From the NCBI RefSeq assembly GCF_000621865.1, contig NZ_KK211359.1:242440-306439 (forward strand): a stretch of 64,000 nucleotides of DNA, in the 5' to 3' direction. Numbering within the stretch: position 1 is the first letter of the stretch; each line of letters opens with the position of its first letter. A model generated the notes under the pieces. It was not told the DNA's origin. It ran no database searches and saw only the letters and a program-made list of their open reading frames with translations. The DNA comes from Pseudobutyrivibrio sp. MD2005 (lineage in GTDB: Bacteria > Bacillota > Clostridia > Lachnospirales > Lachnospiraceae). Of the stretch, positions 8,783 to 17,132 are shown one piece after another. A program made the position numbers and the translations under genes.

Positions 8783-9769
8783 ATGAGCGATTTTTCTTTA
8801 ACTATAAATATTCCTTCAGAACATATTGATAACATATTCGGTCAGTTTGATAAGAATATCAAAACAATCGAAAAGGGAATGGAAATTTCATTTATTCCCA
8901 GAGATGATTCAATAAAGGTTGTGGGTGAGAAAAGCCACGTTGAACACGGAATAGTTGTTGTAGACGAGCTTTTATCACTTTCTAAAAAGGGAAATATTAT
9001 AACTACTCAGGATGTAAACTATATAATGTCAATCGAACAAGAAAAAATAATTAGTCATGATGTGTCAGAGGCTAGAGGCGAAATCATTTGCCATACCACA
9101 ACTGGTAAGCCTGTTGCACCTAAGACTTTGGGACAGAAGAAATATGTAGACGCCATCTCCGATAATATGATTGTTTTCGGAGTTGGTCCTGCAGGTACAG
9201 GAAAAACATATCTTGCAATGGCTAAGGCCATTACAGCCTTTAAAAACGAAGAAGTTTCTAGGATTATCCTCACTAGACCTGCAATTGAAGCAGGGGAAAA
9301 ACTTGGATTTTTACCAGGAGATTTACAAAGTAAGGTAGATCCATATCTTCGCCCATTATATGATGCTCTTTATCAAATTATGGGTGCTGAATCATTTCAG
9401 CGTAATATGGAAAAAGGTCTTATTGAGGTTGCACCTCTTGCATACATGCGAGGCCGCACCTTGGACAATGCTTTCATCATTCTTGATGAGGCCCAGAACA
9501 CAACACCTGCACAGATGAAGATGTTCCTTACTAGAATTGGTTTTGGTTCAAAGGCAGTCATCACAGGAGATAAGACTCAGAAGGATTTACCTAGCGGCGT
9601 AAAATCAGGTCTTGATGATGCCATGAGTGTTCTTAAAAACATTGATGATATCAAAATCTGCAATCTTGATGCAAAAGATGTTGTAAGACATCCACTTGTT
9701 CAGAAGATTGTTAACGCCTACGAGGTTCACGACAAAAAGCTTGAAAGCAGAAATAAAAGGACAAAATAA
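8783..9769 (+). CDS. phoH: PhoH-family ATPase (YbeZ type)
   Basis: Cytoplasmic P-loop ATPase of the PhoH family, linked to RNA metabolism and usually next to ybeY. It is 328 residues long. The N-terminal ~100 residues are a KH-like segment. Walker A GVGPAGTGKTYLA lies at about 134-146 and Walker B AFIILDEAQNTTP at about 231-243, with the sensor-like ITGDKTQKDLP after it. It starts 1 bp after the phosphorylase stop and abuts the next gene (TAA/ATG), so it belongs to a phoH - HD membrane protein - ybeY operon, the common clostridial order. Confidence 0.94.
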   Translation: MSDFSLTINIPSEHIDNIFGQFDKNIKTIEKGMEISFIPRDDSIKVVGEKSHVEHGIVVVDELLSLSKKGNIITTQDVNYIMSIEQEKIISHDVSEARGEIICHTTTGKPVAPKTLGQKKYVDAISDNMIVFGVGPAGTGKTYLAMAKAITAFKNEEVSRIILTRPAIEAGEKLGFLPGDLQSKVDPYLRPLYDALYQIMGAESFQRNMEKGLIEVAPLAYMRGRTLDNAFIILDEAQNTTPAQMKMFLTRIGFGSKAVITGDKTQKDLPSGVKSGLDDAMSVLKNIDDIKICNLDAKDVVRHPLVQKIVNAYEVHDKKLESRNKRTK

Positions 9770-10975
9770 ATGATTCACACAAATAGATTTTCTACAATGA
9801 GGATTATTTACTCAATAGCTATAGCATTTATTTTTATCCTTGCAAACACTTTAATGTGTTCCTTGGCTTCTGTTTTGATTGATAGATATATTTGCATTAT
9901 TGCTATTAATATTTGTTTCTTTTGCTTGTTTTTATTGCTTATTATTAGAAACCGATTAGAAGGGCGATTGCCGGAGTTTAATTATATTTCTTATGGCAAA
10001 ATAGCGGTTGTTGTATTGATTGACTGGGCAATCACAATAATATGCGGTGCTGCAGTGCCAAATTTTTTTGCGCCGCTTATTGTTCTTCCGGTGATAGCAA
10101 GTGCAGTTTTTGACGAAGGATTAACCAACACTTTTGGTTTGTATTTAGTGCTGATATTATCATTATGTTATGACTATGACGTTAATCTGGTTTTATGCTA
10201 TACCACAATGATTCTATTTGGCGCAGCTATTGCTCATTTTTTCAAGAGCAAAGAAACAATCAAGAGCCTGTATGCGCTTTTGATTATGCTTGCGATTACC
10301 ACAATGGTTTCCAGCATATTTTATTATTTTGATTTTACAGAGCTTACTCTTTCTGTATTTATATTTGGCATGATTAGCGGATTGGTTGCATGCGGCATTA
10401 CGGTGGTAGTATTACCTATACTAAATCATTTTGTGCAACAATCTCAAGAAATTGTATATGAACGCTTTTTAGAAGAGGACTTTATATTGTATAATGAGGT
10501 TCGACAGTTTTCTATGATTGAGTTCAAACATGCTTCAAGACTTGCTCGTCTTGCTAGAAAGTGCGCAGAGGCAATCAATGCTAATTACAGGCTTGCGGAG
10601 TGTGGCGGTTTTTACTACAGGCTTGGCAAAATCGAAGGTGAGCCTATCATTGATAATGCCATTAAGCTTGCTAACAATTATTGTTTGCCAAATGATGTTA
10701 TTCAGCTTTTATCTGAATACGGTGGCATCGTATCGCTGCCTAGTTCCAGAGAGTCAGCCATTGTTCATATGGTAGATTCAGTGTTAACCAAGGTTGAGCT
10801 TTTTGATCAAGATTCAATGACAAGTACATGGAATCAAAATATGGTAATCTATCAAACTATTAACGAGCTTTCACAAAAAGGCTTTTATGATAATTCAGGG
10901 CTTACCATGAATCAGTTTTTGACAATACGTGAAATTCTGGCAAATGAGGATATTTTAAATGACAGTTTATATTGA
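9770..10975 (+). CDS. PgpH/7TMR-HD-like membrane protein with degenerate HD domain
   Basis: By position (phoH - this - ybeY) and layout this is the PgpH/YqfF-type membrane protein, normally a c-di-AMP phosphodiesterase. It has 401 residues, far shorter than the usual ~700, because the large extracellular 7TM-intracellular N-part is missing. Six or seven hydrophobic helices (about 10-220) precede an HD-type domain (about 235-390). The first His survives in FKHASRLARLA. The metal-binding His-Asp pair expected at YHDIGK reads YYRLGK, and the later double-His helix reads LLSEYGG. An Asp in VHMVDSV is kept. Loss of the metal ligands argues against hydrolysis; it may sense or regulate. The 3' end overlaps ybeY by 17 bp. 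Confidence 0.75.
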   Translation: MIHTNRFSTMRIIYSIAIAFIFILANTLMCSLASVLIDRYICIIAINICFFCLFLLLIIRNRLEGRLPEFNYISYGKIAVVVLIDWAITIICGAAVPNFFAPLIVLPVIASAVFDEGLTNTFGLYLVLILSLCYDYDVNLVLCYTTMILFGAAIAHFFKSKETIKSLYALLIMLAITTMVSSIFYYFDFTELTLSVFIFGMISGLVACGITVVVLPILNHFVQQSQEIVYERFLEEDFILYNEVRQFSMIEFKHASRLARLARKCAEAINANYRLAECGGFYYRLGKIEGEPIIDNAIKLANNYCLPNDVIQLLSEYGGIVSLPSSRESAIVHMVDSVLTKVELFDQDSMTSTWNQNMVIYQTINELSQKGFYDNSGLTMNQFLTIREILANEDILNDSLY

Positions 10976-11456
10976 AAATGAATGTGAAGTAAACTTTGAT
11001 TTTGATTATGAGAAAATTGCAAAGGATGTTATAAACACCGCAATTGACTTCGTTAAGTTTCCATTTGAATCTGAGGTAAGTATTACAATTACTAACGATT
11101 CAGGCATTCAAGTTATTAATAAAGAATTTAGAGAAATCGATGCTCCAACTGATGTTTTATCTTTTCCAATGATAGAATACCCAGAAGCTGCTGATTTTTC
11201 TGAAATAGAAGAGAACGATGATTTGTTCAATCCAGAGTCTGGTGAAGTAATCTTAGGGGATATTGTTTTAAATATCGATAGAATCTACAAACAGGCAGAA
11301 GATTTTGGACATTCTGTTCTTAGAGAATACGCTTTTCTTATAGCGCATAGTATGTTACATTTATTTGGGTTTGACCATATGACTGATGCAGAGGCAGAAG
11401 TTATGGAAAATAAACAAAGAGAAATCCTTGATATTCTTGGAATTTCTCGAGACTAA
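10959..11456 (+). CDS. ybeY: Endoribonuclease YbeY
   Basis: Zinc-dependent endoribonuclease for 16S rRNA 3'-end maturation and ribosome quality control. At 165 residues it has the family length. The zinc motif AHSMLHLFGFDH (H-x3-H-x5-H) lies near 128-139, preceded by DVLSFPM and GDIVLNI, both conserved. It starts within the end of the upstream HD gene, consistent with translational coupling. A lipoprotein gene follows after 20 bp. Confidence 0.96.
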   Translation: MTVYIENECEVNFDFDYEKIAKDVINTAIDFVKFPFESEVSITITNDSGIQVINKEFREIDAPTDVLSFPMIEYPEAADFSEIEENDDLFNPESGEVILGDIVLNIDRIYKQAEDFGHSVLREYAFLIAHSMLHLFGFDHMTDAEAEVMENKQREILDILGISRD

Positions 11457-11476
11457 TGAAAAGGAGAAACTAATCA

Positions 11477-12619
11477 ATGAAAAAACAATTAGTATCCGCT
11501 TTGCTTGTCCTTTCAATGGCAACATCTTTAATCGCATGTGGAAAAAAAGAGGAGGAAGAAATTGTTGACAGTGCTAACGCTACTGCTACAGAGGAGCAGG
11601 TAGAGCCTGTTGATGATTCAGCTGCATTTTGGGATCAGGTTTCTGAAGACGGAAAGGTACGTAGCTATTTAACTGGAGATTGGGTTGATGCAGAATATGG
11701 TAGACAGCGTCCAGTTGCAGTTATGATTGAAAATACTAAGGCTTGCTTACCACAGTATGGTATCGCAAATGCAGGTGTTATTTACGAGTGCGTTGTTGAA
11801 GGTGGCATCACACGTATGATGGCTATTTTTGATGATTACTCAGGATTAGACAGAATCGGTAACATCCGTAGTTCACGTCCTTACTTCGTATATTTCGCAA
11901 GTGAGTATGATGCAATTTATATGCATGCAGGTGGTAACCCAGCAGCTTTCGAGCTTATCGATGATAAGAATCTTGTAGACAACCTCAACGCTCTTACATT
12001 AGAGGGCAAGAAGGGAAGCAGCGCTGCATTCAGAACAGGTACATCAGAGCATACACTTTACACTAACTCAGATGGTATCGATATCGGTATTGAAAAGATG
12101 AAGTATAGCACAGAGCTTCCTTCTAATTACGAGCCACACTTCAAGTTTGCTGAAAATGGCAACACTCTTGAAAATGGTGAAGATTGCGAAGCAGTTCAGC
12201 TTTACTATTACACAAATAAGCCTTATTGGATTTACAATGAGGATGATGGACTTTACTACAGATATGAGTTCAACCAGAAGCAGGTTGATGCTATCACAGG
12301 CGAGCAGTTAACAGCTAAGAACATCATCATTCAGGATGTAGCTTGGTTCACATACACTGGTTCTCAGTATCTTGGATACCTTCTTTCATTCAACACAGGT
12401 ACAGGTAAGTACATCACAAATGGCAAGATGGTAGATATCGTTTGGTCTAAGGATGCTGATACAGAAGTTACACATTACTACTACAAGGATAGCGGCGAAG
12501 AAATCCAGTTAAATGTTGGTCAGACATGGATTCAGGCTTGCCAGGGTAGCGGTGAAGGTGATTTCACAGATGACAACGAGTATTACGCAGATAAATCAAA
12601 ATTTAGTAAGGCAAAATAA
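11477..12619 (+). CDS. DUF3048 (YerB-like) lipoprotein
   Basis: The 380-residue exported lipoprotein has an N-terminal Lys-Lys, a hydrophobic stretch and the lipobox LIAC with Cys21. A short acidic linker follows. The DUF3048 core shows the family text AVMIENTKACLPQYGIANAG, YECVVEGGITRMMAIF, IGNIRSSRPYFVYFA and YMHAGGNP. The C-terminal half carries the second YerB domain. The molecular function is unknown; B. subtilis YerB is a membrane-associated lipoprotein. The ribosome-binding site is AAAAGGAGAAA. It follows the ybeY operon by 20 bp. Confidence 0.88.
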   Translation: MKKQLVSALLVLSMATSLIACGKKEEEEIVDSANATATEEQVEPVDDSAAFWDQVSEDGKVRSYLTGDWVDAEYGRQRPVAVMIENTKACLPQYGIANAGVIYECVVEGGITRMMAIFDDYSGLDRIGNIRSSRPYFVYFASEYDAIYMHAGGNPAAFELIDDKNLVDNLNALTLEGKKGSSAAFRTGTSEHTLYTNSDGIDIGIEKMKYSTELPSNYEPHFKFAENGNTLENGEDCEAVQLYYYTNKPYWIYNEDDGLYYRYEFNQKQVDAITGEQLTAKNIIIQDVAWFTYTGSQYLGYLLSFNTGTGKYITNGKMVDIVWSKDADTEVTHYYYKDSGEEIQLNVGQTWIQACQGSGEGDFTDDNEYYADKSKFSKAK

Positions 12620-12626
12620 TTAGTTT

Positions 12627-14309
12627 ATGAGAGGAAGAAACAGGAAGAGCGATGCCAGTTTCTTAATGCAGGGAAGTATCCTTGCTATGGCCTCAATCAT
12701 TAGCCGTATTGTGGGACTCATTTATAGAATCCCACTTACGGCTACTATTGGGGATACAGGAAATGATTATTACGGTACCGCTTATGAAATTTACAATATA
12801 ATATTACTTATATCCTCGTACAGTATACCGCTTGCAGTTTCAAAGCTTGTTTCTGCAAGAATAGCCAAAGGGCACGTTAGAGACGCAAACAAAGTTTTGC
12901 ACGGAGCCCTTCTTTTTGCGTTTATAAGTGGAGGTGTTGCCTCCCTCATAGTATATTTTGGTGCAGAGTTTTTTACGGGAACATTACTTAAGACACCTTT
13001 ATCAGCAATTGCTCTTAAGGTACTTGCTCCAACACTTTTAGTTGTTGCGCTTTTAGGTGTTTTTAGAGGTTTTTTCCAAGGATTAGGAACTATGATTCCT
13101 AGCGCAATTTCGCAGATTGGAGAGCAGATTGTAAATGCTATCGTATCCGTAGTTGCTGCTAAGATACTTTTTGATTATGGTAAAAAGGTTGGTGGCGTAT
13201 TAGGAAACGTCCACAGATATTCTGCAGCATATGGTGCGGCTGGTGGTACTCTTGGTACATCTACAGGTGCAGCCTTTGCATTATTATTTATCCTGTTTAT
13301 ATACTTTGCTTTTAGAAAAGTATTTAACAAAATGCTAAAAAGGGATAGACATAAGCATTTTGAAAGTTATGTTGATGTCTTACCAGTATTAATTATGACT
13401 ATTATACCTGTACTATTAAGTACTACGGTTTATAATATAAGCTCAATTATTGATCAGGGATTTTTCAAGAATATTGCAACAATTCAGGGGTATGATGTAG
13501 ACACAATCAGTAAGTACTGGGGTGTCTTTGCAGGTAAGTACAAGGTACTAATTAATGTACCACTTGCAATAGCATCATCTATGGCAGCTTCCACTGTACC
13601 TAGTCTTACAGCTGCATTTCACTCTAATGATATGGAGCTTGTGAAAAAGCAGATCAATATGGCTAACAGATTTGTTATGGTAATAGCATTCCCATGCTCT
13701 GTGGGACTTATGGTATTGGCTTCGCCAATTATGCAGCTCTTGTTTAATGATAGCGAAAAGACTACAGCTATGATGCTTGTAGTTGGTGGCTGTTCAGTTG
13801 TATTTTATTCATTATCAACTCTATCAAATGGTATCTTGCAGGGTATCGATAGAATGACAACTCCAGTAAAAAATGCTGTTATTGCATTAGTTGCGCATAT
13901 TGTATTGCTATTTGTTTTGATGGAATTATTCCATCTTCATATTTACGCAGTAATTATTGCAAATGCATTTTACGCATTACTTATGTGTTATCTTAATCAA
14001 TCTGCAGTTCTTAGATATTCAGGTGCAACACTGGATGTTAAAAAGGTGGTACTAGCACCTCTTGAAGCATCTGTTATTATGGGTGTTGTTGTTTATTTGG
14101 TTTATCATATGTTAGATGCTGTATTTGCGTTGTTTATGTCAGCTAGAGCAAGCAATTTCTTTGGCTGTGTATTTTCAATAACTCTTGGTATCATCGTTTA
14201 TTTTATCGCGTTATTGTTATTTAGAGGGCTTGATGAAGAAACGATTCTTAGATTCCCTGGAGGAAATAAACTTTGCAATATAGCATATTCATTACATTTA
14301 TTGAGGTAG
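12627..14309 (+). CDS. SpoVB/MurJ-like polysaccharide flippase
   Basis: Member of the MVF branch of MOP exporters, close to SpoVB/YtgP, likely flipping lipid-linked cell-wall or polysaccharide precursors. Its 560 residues contain about 14 predicted transmembrane segments. The first helix region has the family pattern FLMQGSILAMASIISRIVGL then YRIPLT and GNDYYGTAYEIYNI. The position, 7 bp after a lipoprotein gene and 4 bp before an oxidoreductase, gives no further clue. Substrate is inferred from family only. Confidence 0.88.
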   Translation: MRGRNRKSDASFLMQGSILAMASIISRIVGLIYRIPLTATIGDTGNDYYGTAYEIYNIILLISSYSIPLAVSKLVSARIAKGHVRDANKVLHGALLFAFISGGVASLIVYFGAEFFTGTLLKTPLSAIALKVLAPTLLVVALLGVFRGFFQGLGTMIPSAISQIGEQIVNAIVSVVAAKILFDYGKKVGGVLGNVHRYSAAYGAAGGTLGTSTGAAFALLFILFIYFAFRKVFNKMLKRDRHKHFESYVDVLPVLIMTIIPVLLSTTVYNISSIIDQGFFKNIATIQGYDVDTISKYWGVFAGKYKVLINVPLAIASSMAASTVPSLTAAFHSNDMELVKKQINMANRFVMVIAFPCSVGLMVLASPIMQLLFNDSEKTTAMMLVVGGCSVVFYSLSTLSNGILQGIDRMTTPVKNAVIALVAHIVLLFVLMELFHLHIYAVIIANAFYALLMCYLNQSAVLRYSGATLDVKKVVLAPLEASVIMGVVVYLVYHMLDAVFALFMSARASNFFGCVFSITLGIIVYFIALLLFRGLDEETILRFPGGNKLCNIAYSLHLLR

Positions 14310-14313
14310 TTCT

Positions 14314-15522
14314 ATGAATACAGATGAAAAGCTTTATGACGTTTGTATAGTTGGAGCTGGATTTTCAGGACTTGTTCTCGCAATCAAACTTGCGAGGGCA
14401 GGTCTTTTGGTATGTCTAGTGGATTTAAATAGAGTGGTAGGTCGAAAGATTCTTTCAACAGGTAATGGTAGATGTAATTTTACTAACAGTAGAATGAATA
14501 GCGAATACTTCTATAGCAATGGAAGCTTAGATTTCATCACTGATAATCATGAGGAAATTAGGGCATTTTTTAGAGAACTTGGTGTTTTTGATAAGGATTT
14601 AGATGGATATTATTATCCTGTTACTAATCAGGCTAAAACAATCAGAGAGGCTCTTGAAAATGAAATTGATAGTCTTTCTATAGATGTGTATCTCGACAAC
14701 AGAGTTACAGATATTGCATCCACCGATACTTTTAAAGTTACAACTACACGAAACATTATTAATTCAAAGAAGGTTGTAATTGCATCTGGTGGTCTTAGTG
14801 CAGCCACTTTAGGTTCTTCTAAAATAGGCTATAAAATGGCTACAAAATTTGGAATGAAAGTAACAAAGCTTGCTCCATCTTTAGTTGGTGCAACATCAAA
14901 TGAAATCTGCTTAAAGGATTTAGCTGGAGTTAGGGCTTATGGAAAAGTCAATTATAGAGGCCATGAATGCGAAGGAGAAATCCAGTTCAACAAGGATGGT
15001 GTTTCTGGTTATCCTGTAATGTGCGTTAGTAGATTTATCGGTTTTGATGAGTTAAACAAAAATCTTTCAGATATTTCTATAGATTTCATACCATATTTAT
15101 CAAAGGAAGAGCTTCAAGAAGAGCTTAAGAAGCGTTTTGCCACAAAGGGTGAAAGATCAGTGCTCGCTTCGCTTGTTGGCTTATGTAATGAAAAAGCCAT
15201 TGATGTTGTAGTTAGTTATGCAAGAATCTACGGAGATACTGCAGTGAAAAAATTGGATGAGGAAGATATTGAAAATCTAACTCATTATTTCAAAAATTTC
15301 CCTATCAGAATTACTGGTACAAAGGGCTTTGATCATTCTCAGGTTACAGCCGGAGGTGTTGATTTAAATGACATCGATTTAAGCTCCATGGAATCAAAGA
15401 AACAAAAGGGCCTGTATTTCATAGGTGAAGTATTAGATGTTGATGGTATATGTGGCGGATATAATCTTTCCTTTGCATATACATCGGCAACAATAGCAGC
15501 GAATCATATTAAAGGTGAATAG
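14314..15522 (+). CDS. FAD-dependent oxidoreductase, HI0933/BaiN-like family
   Basis: Flavoprotein of 402 residues. The N-terminal Rossmann motif is VGAGFSGLVLAIKLARAG, followed by the family block GRKILSTGNGRCNFTN. A central IASGGLS segment and a C-terminal GGVDLNDI...FIGEVLDVDGICGGYNL binding region complete the fold. The family reduces or dehydrogenates mostly unknown substrates; some members act on bile acids. It lies between the flippase and a second flavoprotein with no gap (stop TAG then ATG at 15523), so these three are likely co-transcribed. Confidence 0.9.
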   Translation: MNTDEKLYDVCIVGAGFSGLVLAIKLARAGLLVCLVDLNRVVGRKILSTGNGRCNFTNSRMNSEYFYSNGSLDFITDNHEEIRAFFRELGVFDKDLDGYYYPVTNQAKTIREALENEIDSLSIDVYLDNRVTDIASTDTFKVTTTRNIINSKKVVIASGGLSAATLGSSKIGYKMATKFGMKVTKLAPSLVGATSNEICLKDLAGVRAYGKVNYRGHECEGEIQFNKDGVSGYPVMCVSRFIGFDELNKNLSDISIDFIPYLSKEELQEELKKRFATKGERSVLASLVGLCNEKAIDVVVSYARIYGDTAVKKLDEEDIENLTHYFKNFPIRITGTKGFDHSQVTAGGVDLNDIDLSSMESKKQKGLYFIGEVLDVDGICGGYNLSFAYTSATIAANHIKGE

Positions 15523-17115
15523 ATGATAAAAATCGATCAAATTAAGCTTAGTATAGATGAAGATGAAAGCAAGATTAACAGTCTTGTGGCTAAGAAATTA
15601 AGGGTTAAAGAAAACGACATTAAGAGTATTAAGATATTGAAAAAATCAATTGATGCCAGGAAAAAGCCTGATATTTACTTTGTATTTTCGATAATTGCTG
15701 AGCTTCAAAAGGATATGGAGGCAAAGGTTTTAGATAAGGCAAAAAAGGATAATAATATCAATCATTACAATCCTAAAAACTATGAAATGCCTGCTATAGA
15801 TAGCAAAAATCTTCCTAAGAATCCTCCAATTATTATAGGCGCAGGACCAGCAGGACTGTTTTGCGCATATATTTTATCACTTAACCATCTCAACCCTATT
15901 GTTTTTGAACGAGGCAAAATGGTTGATGATAGGACAAGTGATATTTTAAAGTTCTGGGAAACAGGCGTACTTAACACATCATCCAATGTACAATTTGGTG
16001 AAGGCGGCGCTGGAACATTTTCTGATGGCAAGTTAAACACTCTTGTTAATGACAAATTAGGACGCAATAAATTTGTTTTAGAGACATTTGTTAAATTTGG
16101 TGCTCCATCGAATATCCTTTATGATTACAAGCCTCATATCGGGACTGATATTTTAAAGCAGGTTGTTTCGAATATGCGTAAAGAAATTATTTCACTTGGT
16201 GGAGAATTTCATTTTGAAACTCAGGTTGATGAGCTTGTTATAGAGGATGGAAAAGTTAAAGGTGTCAAAGCTAATGGTAAGACATATTTAAGTGACTCAA
16301 TTGTGCTTGCTATTGGTCACAGTGCAAGAGACACCTTCAAGATGCTATATGATACCGGAATTCATATGGAGGCAAAGGATTTTGCGGTAGGCTTTAGAAT
16401 AGAACATCCTCAGGAAATGATTTCACGTACAATGTATGATGCGGCATTTTCAAAGCTTCCTCCAGCACCATACAAATTAGCAACAAATCTTTCTAATCAG
16501 AGGGGTGTTTATTCCTTCTGTATGTGTCCTGGTGGCTTTGTAGTCAATTCTTCATCAGAAGAGAATCATTTGGTTGTAAATGGAATGAGCTATTCAAAGC
16601 GTGATAGTAAAAACGCAAACAGCGCAATTGTGGTATCTGTAGGTGCTAGAGAGTTTGATAAAAGCAATCCATTAGCAGGAATTGAATATCAAAGAACAAT
16701 CGAACATAAAGCATTTACATTATGTGAAGGCAAAATACCTCAGCAGCTCTATGGAGATTTTAAAGCTAAGAAGCTGTCTAGTTCATATGGTGGTTTTTCT
16801 TCCGAAACTAAAGGAAATGTGGCCTTCGGAATGCTTTCTGATATATTTTCTCAAGACATTTACCAGTCTTTTATTGACGGCATGGGTATGTTTGGGGCTA
16901 AAATAAAAGGGTTCGATAGAGACGATGCAATCCTTTCAGGTGTTGAAAGCCGAACATCATCTCCAGTTCGAATCAATCGAAATGAATCATTTCAAGCAAA
17001 TGTAGCTGGATTATTCCCTTGCGGTGAGGGAGCTGGCTACGCAGGTGGCATTACATCAGCAGCAATGGATGGAATCAAGGTTGCTGAGGCAGTAGTGTCT
17101 CATATAAGTTTATAG
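15523..17115 (+). CDS. FAD-dependent dehydrogenase (COG2509 type)
   Basis: The 530-residue flavoprotein has an N-terminal ~95-residue domain (KKLRVKENDIKSIKILKKS, typical of this group) in front of the FAD Rossmann motif IIGAGPAGLFCAYILS at about 104-119. Other conserved blocks are NVQFGEGGAGTFSDGKLNT and the C-terminal CGEGAGYAGGITSAAMDGIK. Members are NAD-utilising dehydrogenases of unknown substrate. It abuts the previous flavoprotein gene, and mutS follows closely. Confidence 0.9.
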   Translation: MIKIDQIKLSIDEDESKINSLVAKKLRVKENDIKSIKILKKSIDARKKPDIYFVFSIIAELQKDMEAKVLDKAKKDNNINHYNPKNYEMPAIDSKNLPKNPPIIIGAGPAGLFCAYILSLNHLNPIVFERGKMVDDRTSDILKFWETGVLNTSSNVQFGEGGAGTFSDGKLNTLVNDKLGRNKFVLETFVKFGAPSNILYDYKPHIGTDILKQVVSNMRKEIISLGGEFHFETQVDELVIEDGKVKGVKANGKTYLSDSIVLAIGHSARDTFKMLYDTGIHMEAKDFAVGFRIEHPQEMISRTMYDAAFSKLPPAPYKLATNLSNQRGVYSFCMCPGGFVVNSSSEENHLVVNGMSYSKRDSKNANSAIVVSVGAREFDKSNPLAGIEYQRTIEHKAFTLCEGKIPQQLYGDFKAKKLSSSYGGFSSETKGNVAFGMLSDIFSQDIYQSFIDGMGMFGAKIKGFDRDDAILSGVESRTSSPVRINRNESFQANVAGLFPCGEGAGYAGGITSAAMDGIKVAEAVVSHISL

Positions 17116-17132
17116 AATAGGTGGGAATATCT

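Noticed and set aside
17121..17132. GTG 17121 as the mutS start
   Set aside because: The ribosome-binding site AGGTGG overlaps it. The GTG at 17133 has proper spacing and gives the usual N-terminus.
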